Below, in pieces: positions 1 through 60,000 of a DNA stretch of 60,000 nt. The notes beneath the pieces were generated by a model. That model made no database searches and had not been told where the DNA came from. It was given only the letters and a program-made list of their open reading frames with translations. Both the position numbers and the translations under genes were made by a program. The stretch spans positions 10,910,281 to 10,970,280 of the forward strand of contig NC_088301.1 in NCBI RefSeq assembly GCF_032854445.1, written 5' to 3'. Position 1 is the first letter of the stretch; the number at the start of each line of letters is the position of its first letter. The stretch comes from Liolophura sinensis. Lineage: Eukaryota > Mollusca > Polyplacophora > Chitonida > Chitonidae.

Positions 1-1300
1 TGCATTTTTGTTTAATTTTTTGTTACAATTTGAATGTTGACGTTTCCATAATAAAGTATGACTAAACATGAGAAAGCATTGTACTTGTTTTGTTTTTGTA
101 TTTTCATTTTATGGCAGTATCCACCTCCTTTTCCTAACACAAATCGCCTGAAAAAAATTGTTTGCGGCAATTTTTCCAGCAACTTTGTTTTGGACAAATC
201 ATGCAGGGCTCGGGAAACTTTTTGGGGCGGAAATTGAACTTTCGACGTTCCACAATGAAACAGTATATCTATGTAAGCATATAGCGGCTATGCAGTCCAC
301 GGAGTGCTCTTCGGAACGGTGATATGTATTAGCTTGCTTAAACTGTATATGGGCCACCATGTAAGGTGACTGGGCCTATATACGTTATCATATCAATACA
401 TATGTAGTATCTGACATTGAATGCAGTGCGATAGTGTGTGACATTATTTCCTTCAAGGATGGTTAATCTGTCATTATATACACAAACAATCTTTTTTTTG
501 TGGTTGGGATATATGGCACATTTCCAGCCCGTTCCTGCGTTATACGTTAACCTTTTCTCTAAAGATACAAGTTTATTCCAATCTGTATTGACCCACAAAC
601 TCAGTCTGGAGTTGACTTAAGCCAAAATTTGAAATTACCCTAAAAATATGTTTAGGTCCTATATGATAAAATAAGATTTATGGCAAGACAAATCTATTTA
701 ATAATTTGAACTTCTTGGGCCTTATAAACTGTAATCCCTCTGTGTTGATTTTTTTTTTACTTAAAAAAAATAATAATAATAATAAATAATAACAGAATAT
801 AATATATATCTATAATGTCGATGCTCAGTTTATTTGGCGCCTAAAATCCCAAGGTTATATATGGTTTTTTTTTTCAAGAGTTACATACAACATTATATTA
901 AATATCATCATATCACAAATGTTTAATTATCTTTCTGAAGCAGATGGGTTTCAATTTCCTCATATACACCTTATATATGGACTATAGGTATATACTGATG
1001 TCATAAAATAACAATGCCAAATTCACCGGGCATGACGCCCAAGTGCGTCAAGAGTATATATCGTAGTGACATAACAGAGCTTGGTCTGTCCGTATATGTA
1101 CAAGTGAGGTCTAACGCAATCTTCTTACTGAAACCATGAAACCATGAAACCATGAATGCTCCTGCTGTCGTGGAGGACACTGATAATGCTTTATTGACAG
1201 TGTGTAACGCACGTATGTGTGCGTGTTTGAATGTGAAGATCTATACAAAAGATAACCCATATATACATATAGGCCTTTATAAGCATTTCAAACATAAATA
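1..1300. other. AT-rich flank, nothing recognised
   Basis: Only short unconvincing ORFs and A/T runs (for example 750-800). No gene, RNA or repeat family recognised. Confidence 0.5.
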
Positions 1301-1329
1301 AGTAATAGGATGCAATTCTTTAACTCGCC

Positions 1330-1575
1330 TACAGGTATACAGGGTTTCAGCGAAAGCGTGAACAAAAGTACAAAAAGATGAAACGAATGTTCGATACGGC
1401 GTGGGGCAAAAGTACGAAGAAGCGAAGCGAAACAAAAATATGAACATGCTAAACGAAAGTATGAGGTATACGAAAAGGTGAGGTATTTCGTACTTTCGCC
1501 TCACCCTGTCGTTCTTTTGTGTCGTCCTTTCGTCTCTTACTTTCGTTAACTGTTTCGCCCTTCCGCTTTTTTTTT
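1330..1575. repeat. CGAAA/TTTCG-motif degenerate repeat
   Basis: The left part is rich in cgaaag, aaaagtacga, gaagcgaagcgaaac; the right part in tttcgtactttcgcc, tcgtcctttcgtctc, actttcg. The change of strand midway suggests an inverted arrangement. No gene seen. Confidence 0.5.
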
Positions 1576-1784
1576 TGTTTTTGTCGAAACAATCAGAAGA
1601 AAGACGAAATCATACATGGCCGCTACCGGCTTAATTAAGATGGTAGACAATCTATATTATGAGAGATAGAAACTGGATGTGCCAGGAGTAAACCACCCAA
1701 TTTTGGCAAGCTATAAACACGTGCTATAACAAACTCTTTTATATGGCATACTTACATGTGTGACAAATACACGTCATATTTATT

Positions 1785-2041
1785 GGGCGTCCTCCGTAGG
1801 CGAGGTGGAAAACTTGCCAGCGCGGCGCAATGACCCAAGAGCCTCTAGCTGTGAGCTCAAGTAAAGCTCATGCTGGCTTCCTCTCAAGCAGTACATGGGA
1901 AGTTCTGCCATCAACCTGCGGATGGTCGTGGTTTCCGCCGGGCTCTTCCCGGCTTCTCCCACCATAATATTGGCTGCGGTCGCATAAGTGAAATATTCTT
2001 GAGTATGACGTGAAACACCAATCAAGTAAATAAATAAATAC
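1785..2041 (+). mobile_element. SINE family 1, near full length
   Basis: tRNA-like head (gcgcaatgacccaagagcct), then ctcatgctggcttcctctc, caacctgcggatggtcgtgg, ataagtgaaatattcttgag and the tail caccaatcaagtaaataaat. Confidence 0.85.
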
Positions 2042-2383
2042 TGGTAGAAAGTAAGTGTTCTGTCTCCAGCGAACCTCATGTAGGACTGCTCATGAGAGCA
2101 CCTTATTCAACAGTTGATTATAATTGGTCAGATGCGTGTTTGACACTTCAGAAAGGTCTATGGTACCCTCAAGGCAAGAACAATGAAAAGAGGGGAACCT
2201 TGAAAATTGCCTTTCTGAGGATGGTATTGAACTCACGTCTCGATTCGAAGGAAACCGCGAGCCAGCCTGCCTTTTTCTGTCGCGTGACTGTAGATACATG
2301 TCCATGGCATATATTTCTATGTTTGGAACGCTCCGTTTTGTACAATTTGTAGATCTTTGGGACACCATCGATTGACTTTTTTT

Positions 2384-2551
2384 TTAAATTTATTTATTTG
2401 ATTGGTGTTTTACGCCGTACTCAATAATATTTCACTTAGGCCTATAAGTCGACGGCCAGCATTATGGTGGGAGGAAACCGGGCAGAGCCCAGAGAATACC
2501 TACGACCATCCGCAGGTTGCTGGAAGACTTTCCCACGTACGGCCGTAGAGG
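2384..2551 (-). mobile_element. SINE family 1, 3' part
   Basis: Reverse copy beginning tttatttatttgattggtgt, with cattatggtgggaggaaacc and cgaccatccgcaggttgctg. The tRNA-like head is missing. Confidence 0.85.
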
Positions 2552-2689
2552 ACATCATCGATTAAATCAACATCTATCTGTATCATATCAAATTCAGGCG
2601 TACCTTGTATAATTCTTGCACCCTTTAACATCTGGTAAATGTCCAGTACAATTATGAAGACATAAAGAACTTAGTTGCCTGGGTGAGGG

Positions 2690-3125
2690 TAGGATATTTT
2701 CTGTTATCGCAGCAGTATATTCTGTTAAATATAATATATACACATACTGTATTAATCCAACATAAAGATTGTGTTACACTCGAAAAATTCATCTGTTAAT
2801 TTCAACAGCGAGTTTGATGTCTGAGTGAGACTAGAATGTATTCTGTTTTTATAACACAAAATTCTATCATATTTAACATAACTTTCTTTTAGAATTTTTA
2901 TGTTGAATTAATAGCATATTTGTGTTATATTTAACAGAACAATCTGCTGCAGAATGCATTCTAGCATCACCCAAACAACAGACTTCCCGTTAAAGTTAAC
3001 AGATTAACACTGTAGAGTGTGCACTACAACAGGCTATTATGTTGAATATCAGACAGTATCATGTTGTAATACCAGAATACATTCTGACATCACCGAGACA
3101 ACAGACATTCTGATAAAATTACCAG
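2690..3125. repeat. AT-rich degenerate repeat with TTCTGTT/AACAGA motifs
   Basis: Repeated tctgttaaat, aacagatt, cattctgacatcac and gtgttatatttaacag in both orientations; class unknown. Confidence 0.4.
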
Positions 3126-3996
3126 GTTATTTTTATTTATTTATTATTTTTTTGAGTGTATATATATGTGTAATATGCAAGCACAATACGTACACATTTT
3201 GTAATATAATATATTCCGTACAGTATACCTTCGTGCGTGTAATACAGCATTCGTATGCACTATATATGCTAGTAGCTGGCAGTCTGACTATACATATGCA
3301 AATATGAACAATATACAATATAATTGCTTTTACCCGTTTATACTTTTGCTTTGCAAAACACAGAGAAACCATGGATCAAACGATTAACGACACATTTATG
3401 TGGCAGCATTTAATGGTTATTTATAACTGAAAACTCAAATACAAAATCTTCATGTATTTTCTGTGTAATTTGTCTTTGGGTAAAGTGGCATATATATACC
3501 TCCATGGTGGAAATGACAGAACAAACCTGTTTCTCAAGATTTTCCAAGATGTGCAATATGAGAATTAATATATAACCTATATGGATTATATCGATCGTTA
3601 TCATTTTACCCTCTTTTTGATATAGACAAAGCCTTTAAACCAGGAGATAATCCCTTACATGCAAAACTCTTAAAATTATTTTCATACTAGATGTGCTTGC
3701 GCAGTGCGTACAGGCCATGTATTCCGTACAGAGCTATGTATATCACTCGTGGTAGGACACATGAGATATGTTCTCATAAGTAAGTATATAAGACATCGGC
3801 ACATATATAGAGACGCATGTGTGACCATCTTGACAAAGAATCTGGCTACTTTATATATATAAAGTAAATCCTGCGCCTAAGGCATTATACCATGCACATG
3901 TAGGACAGTGAACTATGGAGAGTGAACATTTCAGTATGCTTTTGTGAATTTAGCTGGCGAAAAAAGCTTCTGGCTAAATGTATGATGTATATATAC

Positions 3997-3999
<3 letters not shown>

Positions 4000-4065
<66 letters not shown>
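4000..4065 (+). repeat. (GA)n microsatellite
   Basis: About 33 uninterrupted GA dinucleotides in the upstream flank. Confidence 0.97.
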
Positions 4066-4066
<1 letters not shown>

Positions 4067-4374
4067 AAATGTGCTTTTGTAAACTTTCATTTATTACACT
4101 GTACTCATCACTCCCTTGTTCTTTAACCCTTCCTAACTTTCACTAGTTAGCCTACAGCATACGTGAAGTGAACATTCAAGCATGCGTGAAGAAGTCGGTG
4201 AATAATTAAGCGTAACTATATAATGTATACGCAGTTTTTCACGAGCGTGTCATTTAAATTTAGTCTAATATGTATTATATATATACTATATTTCTAAGAA
4301 TAAACGCGAAAATAAACACACAGCCTTTATATTTATGCAGACATATCTGGTTCCATTGCCTAACGTTTTACATT

Positions 4375-4612
4375 AAAGACGGCTTCGCGGTAAACCTCGA
4401 AATCGGGAGACTCGAGATCCAACCCCGGGTCGTTTTTCATACCAAAGGCTTTAAAAACTGTTTTACATGGAGCTCAGTACTGAAATTTTAGAGCAAGGAA
4501 ACAGAGCTGGTTGGCCCGTTGTCAGTATAATGTAATTGGGATGGGGTCATGTCTGGTGTATTCATTCGGTATGATACTTCAGTGGCGGCATTACTTTGGC
4601 AAATGCTGTAAA
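4375..4612 (+). mobile_element. SINE family 2-like, 5' and middle
   Basis: tRNA-like head ending gatccaaccccgggtcg, then gtcagtataatgtaattggg and gatacttcagtggcggcatt. Confidence 0.65.
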
Positions 4613-4867
4613 ATGTGAGTGACAGAATTTTACATCATCACTCCAGGTAATGATGATTTCAAAGTTGTATGATAATGTTACAGCACAAGATCATTAAATT
4701 TATTATATGCAGAACACAGCACTTAAATATGTGTGTTAACTGACATAAGGCAGTATAAATTACAACGTTTTCCAAAGCGTTCAGTTTCTAAACACTTTAA
4801 AAAGTGTTAACATTACATACAAATGTTTTCCCTCTTCCGCCTCGAGTCACAAGACTTTAACATCGGT

Positions 4868-5095
4868 AATCGTGGCAGTACCTCGCTTGATTCCCAGCAT
4901 AAGATGAATGGATTAACTATACTGGTCAACCCAGGTGTCAGTATAATTTCATTGGGTGGGGTGTCGTGCCTGATGTCTTCGGCATGGCGTGCCAGTGAGG
5001 CTGCAAAGTACAAGAATCGTCATTGGTTCCAGCGCACAAGGAGATACTGTCGTGATATGACCGAAATAATGTTGTGACAGAAAATAAAATCCCAA
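4868..5095 (+). mobile_element. SINE family 2-like, middle and 3' part
   Basis: cagtacctcgcttgattccc, caacccaggtgtcagtataa, gatgtcttcggcatggcgtg and an eroded gatatgaccgaaataatgtt end. Confidence 0.65.
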
Positions 5096-5495
5096 TCAAA
5101 CAAAGCAAACAAACAAAAACGTCGAATTTAATAGTAAAGATATTTAACATTTCAGTTTTAATAGAGCATTGATCTGAACAATTTTGGAAGTATCGCTGGA
5201 TCAGGCTGTTTAAGGCCTGACACGAGGACTGGCATTTGCCCAATGTGATCTCTTGTTCCTATCCATGCAGATGTTGCTGCTTCAGACGTGTGTTTAAACT
5301 AGAGATTTACCAGGTATACCTGCACACCGGGCGAAGGGCAGTGCTTTTCTTCACTAACATGTGTCTGGTTTCCTCGTCCCATAACCCTGGCAATCAGCGG
5401 GTGGAACAGTCTATAGTATGGCCTGTGCTTTGAACGCTACAACTAATGGTGCTGTAAAATAGCACAAATACGTGAACATTTGGAGGCTTGAAGTG

Positions 5496-5745
5496 TTGAT
5501 TTATTTATGTATTTGATAGGTGTTTTACGCCGTACTCAATAATATTTCACTTATACGACCGCGGCCAGCATTATGGTGGGAGAAAACCGGGCTCTGCGGA
5601 ATCCCACGACCATCCGCAGGTTGCTGTGAGATCCTTCCACGTATGGCAGGAGAGGAAGCCAGCATAAGCTGGACTTGAACTCACACCGATCGCATTGGTG
5701 TTCCTGGGTTCTTGGGTCGTTGCAGCACGTTGGGATGGAGGCCTC
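5496..5745 (-). mobile_element. SINE family 1, near full length
   Basis: Reverse copy from gatttatttatgtatttgat through ggtgttttacgccgtactca, ccagcataagctggacttga to a degraded head at gttgggatggaggcctc. Confidence 0.85.
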
Positions 5746-5828
5746 TTTGACTGTTAATTGATTAGGAGATATTCAGAATTATATATGTACAGGCGTGCAT
5801 GCCTATGCTTACTCACTGAAAGTGTTTT

Positions 5829-5895
5829 GATTTATTATTTTATTGTTGTTTTACGACATACTCAATAATATTTTACTTATAAGACGGCGGCAAAA
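5829..5895 (-). mobile_element. SINE family 1, short 3' fragment
   Basis: gttgttttacgacatactca, ataatattttacttataaga and cggcgg only. Confidence 0.7.
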
Positions 5896-7490
5896 GTGTG
5901 TTGCTATTGTGCATGGTAAGTATAAAGTATCTCTTATCCTCTAAATACTGAATTATTTATTTATTTTATTAGGCGTGGCAAACCTCTTTATTAAAAGTGA
6001 ACATAAAGTCTGCCACTATATATACATAGAAAAGAGGATATAGGTCACAGTTATCACAGAAAAATATGTAAAAAATCTATAAAGTTTTGAAAGGTGAGAA
6101 GATGAAGTTCATCATTGGGGATATAGCACTGACGGACAATTCCCTCCAAGTAGCCATGTTGTAGAGGGTCTCATAAATTTGGCTATCGCTGCTAGCGTCA
6201 CGCGATAATTGGTTGTCACGTCAAAAACCCTATTAGCTCTCGATTGTCCGTGTGGTTTCTTATATTGGATAGACAGACATCGATGCAATAAATCGAATTT
6301 TGAGGTTAATTTAAGTGCTAAGCTGACGTATTTTGGACCACGCATTCATGAACAGAGAACTGGGAACGGTTGCCCGTGTCAGAATGTGTACATGTTGGGC
6401 AGGAGACCACAGTAACTTGTCAGGGTGAGCTGGCAAGAAAATCGTACCGGGAGAGTCATTGCTTCAAGAAAATTATCGTGACTTTGTATTATTTCTCCTT
6501 AGCAAAGTCAGATTTATTAGGAAAAATATCTTCCCAAAATCTGAGTGAAAGAGTCTCTTATTAATCAGAACGTCCTGCTATGTTCGGTAAATTCTCTGAT
6601 GTCGGTATACATCCAGCTAGGCCTTAAATTCTTACACCCATGCAGAGCCATGCATGGGATCGCTAAAACACGAGGTTTGTGTCCACCGCCATTGCCCTGG
6701 CCGAGCGTCAAACTAAAAGAAACATCGGCCGTTTAAACACGGAACAAAGATGATACTCTATGGTTGGGTATCAGGCGTTTTTGTTTACATTGTGACATTG
6801 TTCAATACCGATAGTACGGGAGGGCTACTAGGTTTTGTGACGTCACTTTTGACAGCTATAACATAGCAAAATGGCGTCACCAAATGAGTAGCTAGGTACT
6901 GACGATTGTTTGCTATTTATTTTTGGATAAACGGTGTAGGATTTAAAAAAATATTTTTAGACCATTTCTGGAATACTGCTTAATTCAGATTTTCTGGTTG
7001 ACTTTACGTTCACTTTAAGGCGGTACCCGAAAAGAGAGAGCTCAAGCCGGCGCACGCGATCCGAAAGGCCGGACATATTGCCACCAAAAACCAGCATTAA
7101 CTTAACCGTCTGAGTTAGAGAGGGACCTAAATAGTTTTTATTTACAGCTATATATACTTCGTACATACTTACACATTGGTCTAGTATATATTATGAATGC
7201 ATTGTCATTTAAAATGAAAACTATTACGAGGTGATTTTAGAGGGCACCGGTATTCCCAGTTGTGTCGTTAATGAAACCCAACCGAGTGTTGCCCAGGAGC
7301 AAACCTTTGGTCGATCGCCATGAATGTACATGGTGGACTATATAATATACATGTACCTTTTCATATGGCATATTTATGCACAATATGATAACGCTGTATA
7401 AAACCCACTCATCTAAAGGATTCATTAGACCAGCATATCAGGACTATGTAAACGTATACGCCAAAGCATTTTAAATATTTAAATGCTTAA
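5896..7490. other. Intergenic or 5' intron sequence, nothing recognised
   Basis: Unique-looking sequence with short ORFs and no protein similarity I recognise. A promoter of the DOCK7 gene could lie anywhere between here and 9250, but no element is clear enough to name. Confidence 0.4.
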
Positions 7491-7496
7491 GTATCG

Positions 7497-7628
7497 ATGG
7501 CACAAAGTGATGACACGATGCTAGCATCGTACCATGGCTTCGTGCCATCGTGTCATTGCTTTCCTGCCATTGTGCCATCGCTTCGCATCGTTTCGTGCCA
7601 TCGCCTGGCTTTGGTACGATGGTACAAT
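7497..7628. repeat. Gatggca/tgccatcg-motif degenerate repeat
   Basis: Recurring gatggcac, tgccatcg, cgatgctagcatcg and ttcgtgccatcg in both orientations within 130 bases. Confidence 0.55.
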
Positions 7629-8129
7629 AGTACTATGATGACCTTATCTGGCTTCCACAAGGTTCTGCATGGGGAAACGAATATACAGGTTATATCTGTA
7701 CTCCCAAAATAAATACGACTTACTGCGTAATACTTGTACAGGATACAACATGTACATGTATATACCATCAACATATCATATTCAACAAAACTCGGGTCAC
7801 CAATTATAGCCTCTAGCTGCACGCTCGTGAATTTGGTTTCAGTATTACGCTATATATACATTCGACGTATTTGCATGCATGGCCTTATATAAGCTTGCCA
7901 TTTTGTCCATACCTGACGTATGCAGCGAAATTCGTAATTATGAAAACTACACATCCCGCCTTCAGCTGCAATCAAGCTACTGTACCGTGAATTTCAATTT
8001 CAGATTCAGGAATTTTAGTCTATATGTTGACCGACTAAGTCTGCATGGTACATGGGAATCTGTAAATCAATAAAGACCCACCATTACAATACAATGCAAA
8101 TAGTATTGACGGGACACTGTGCTAGTTTG

Positions 8130-8275
8130 GAAATCATTATTAAAGCTTTGAAAAATTATTTTAAAGCTTTCACTGATGAATATAATTTTAAAGCTAAAAA
8201 TAAACATAATTTTTAAAAAGCTCTAAAAATAATCTTAAAGCTCTGAAAATGATTTTTAAAGCTATAAGAAATGCA
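8130..8275. repeat. TTTTAAAGCTNTGAAAAT simple-motif block (left)
   Basis: About seven degenerate copies of ttttaaagctttgaaaat; a second block with the same motif lies at 8820-8975. Confidence 0.6.
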
Positions 8276-8484
8276 AGGTGCAGTAACATCTGTAGAATAT
8301 AAAGTGTTCCGGCCCGAGGAGCGGGAACCGAGATCGCCTCTTTTACGGAGGCCTTCGGTTACTCCTTTCCGTCAAACAAACCAGTATTTTGCTTGACAGA
8401 ATATTTCCAGTCATTTGTCTAAGCTATTTCTAAAAGAAAATTTTATCAGTGTTAACATTTATCGGATTTTCCTTAACTATCTGG

Positions 8485-8537
8485 TACTATAATCATGGAA
8501 AATTATTAAGTACGACGTTAAACCCCAAGCACTCACA
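8485..8537 (+). mobile_element. SINE family 2, 3' end
   Basis: ggaaaattattaagtacgac then gttaaaccccaagcactcac. Confidence 0.65.
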
Positions 8538-8819
8538 GTGATATAGCAGGAAGTGAGGTCAGAAAAAGCAAAAACTCGTTTTTTTCTAAAAAATACTCTA
8601 AACACGTGCATTTTATTTATCTAAAGTATCCACAACATGATTCTAACCAATATCTGAAACGATGTTATTAATGAATGCTGATGAGGGATGAGGCTAAGCC
8701 TAAACAAACCTACATGCGTCGCACAGGCTTCAGAGATGAGGCTTGTATACATCAGTTGTGGCAGTGACGGTGCAAATGCGCTGTATGTGAATCAGTCATT
8801 ACAATCGCCGCAGCAGTCA

Positions 8820-8975
8820 TTGTAATTTCAATTTATTTTTTAAATTTCAGAAATTTATTTTCAAACCTTTGAAACGATTTTAAAGCCTTAATAAAAGTTT
8901 GTTTTCAAAACTGTGAAACATTTAAAAATTATTTTTATAGCTTTGAAAATATTTGAAAGCTTTAAAAATACGGAA
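8820..8975. repeat. TTTTAAAGC simple-motif block (right)
   Basis: cgattttaaagccttaataa, ttatttttatagctttgaaa and related copies, flanking the same 550-base segment as the left block. Confidence 0.55.
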
Positions 8976-9289
8976 TAAACAGCAGAACGGCAGCCCACAG
9001 AGAGCGGGGCCTCGGATTGAACCCGCATGTCGTCATTGTGGCCCATTCCGTAGGTCTGTGTGTACCTCTTCTCTGGTCACGTTTCATTCCCAGACCTAAA
9101 GGACAAATGTCATCCCTGACATGACATTTATGAGGTGCTAAAATTCATAAAATGTATATTAATCAAAGCGATCCGCGTTCGGATTTTAAATGCCTTCCAC
9201 AACACAGATTTCCCACTCAGGTTACATGTCTATGTTTATCTTGTGTTTAGATTAGCAGTCTGTGCATCTGTGCGGAGACTGCAGACAAA

Positions 9290-60000
<50,711 letters not shown>

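Noticed and set aside
3922-4146. Arg-Glu repeat protein
   Set aside because: Translation of the (GA)n microsatellite.
4823-5243. Overlapping open frames on both strands near 5 kb
   Set aside because: They lie on a SINE copy and read its sequence.

Overview
The window is animal nuclear DNA carrying most of one long, intron-rich gene on the + strand: a DOCK-C (zizimin) family guanine nucleotide exchange factor, the DOCK6/7/8 group, closest to DOCK7 in the parts I can compare from memory. I assembled 39 coding exons between 9290 and the right edge. Every internal junction has an AG acceptor and a GT donor, and the phases join without a break. They give 1,824 codons in frame (1,735 if one 267-base, in-frame, probably cassette exon is skipped). 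The N-terminus, the DHR-1 (C2-like) lipid-binding domain and the long armadillo-like middle are present. The window ends at the beginning of the catalytic DHR-2 (DOCKER) domain.

The organism is probably a lophotrochozoan, most likely a mollusc (a brachiopod is possible). Two abundant tRNA-headed SINE families are scattered throughout. One ends in a conserved 3' part followed by AAATAAATAAATA. The other ends in a 'gaaaaattgttaagtacgac'-type tail. I associate both with molluscan genomes; this is inference from memory, not a search.

Layout. 1-9289: upstream flank with SINEs, a (GA)n tract and AT-rich repeats; no gene recognised. 9290-20254: exons 1-11, with a decayed 2.75 kb hAT transposon (14413-17165) in intron 7. 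20255-35072: exons 12-24, with a polypyrimidine minisatellite at 22 kb and a foldback element at 26 kb. 35073-40382: a 5.3 kb intron filled by a Tigger/pogo-like DNA element, two minisatellites, a long palindromic foldback element and a broken Penelope-like retroelement with terminal direct repeats. 40383-44229: exons 25-29. 44230-50936: a 6.7 kb intron with duplications and foldback elements. 50937-60000: exons 30-39.

The most unusual signal is that several intronic minisatellites in this one gene are built from exon edges and carry the splice site with them. Twelve extra acceptor-like copies precede exon 24 (62-base period). Seven degenerate copies precede exon 37 (about 76-base period), several reading CAG|GTAAGAG, which is an acceptor and a consensus donor back to back, as in recursive-splicing ratchet points. 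Three extra donor-edge copies follow exon 21 (104-base period). A displaced copy of the exon-37 array lies in intron 33. A 25-base array also runs into the acceptor of exon 25. Whether this is mutational debris or feeds alternative or recursive splicing is the main question the window raises.
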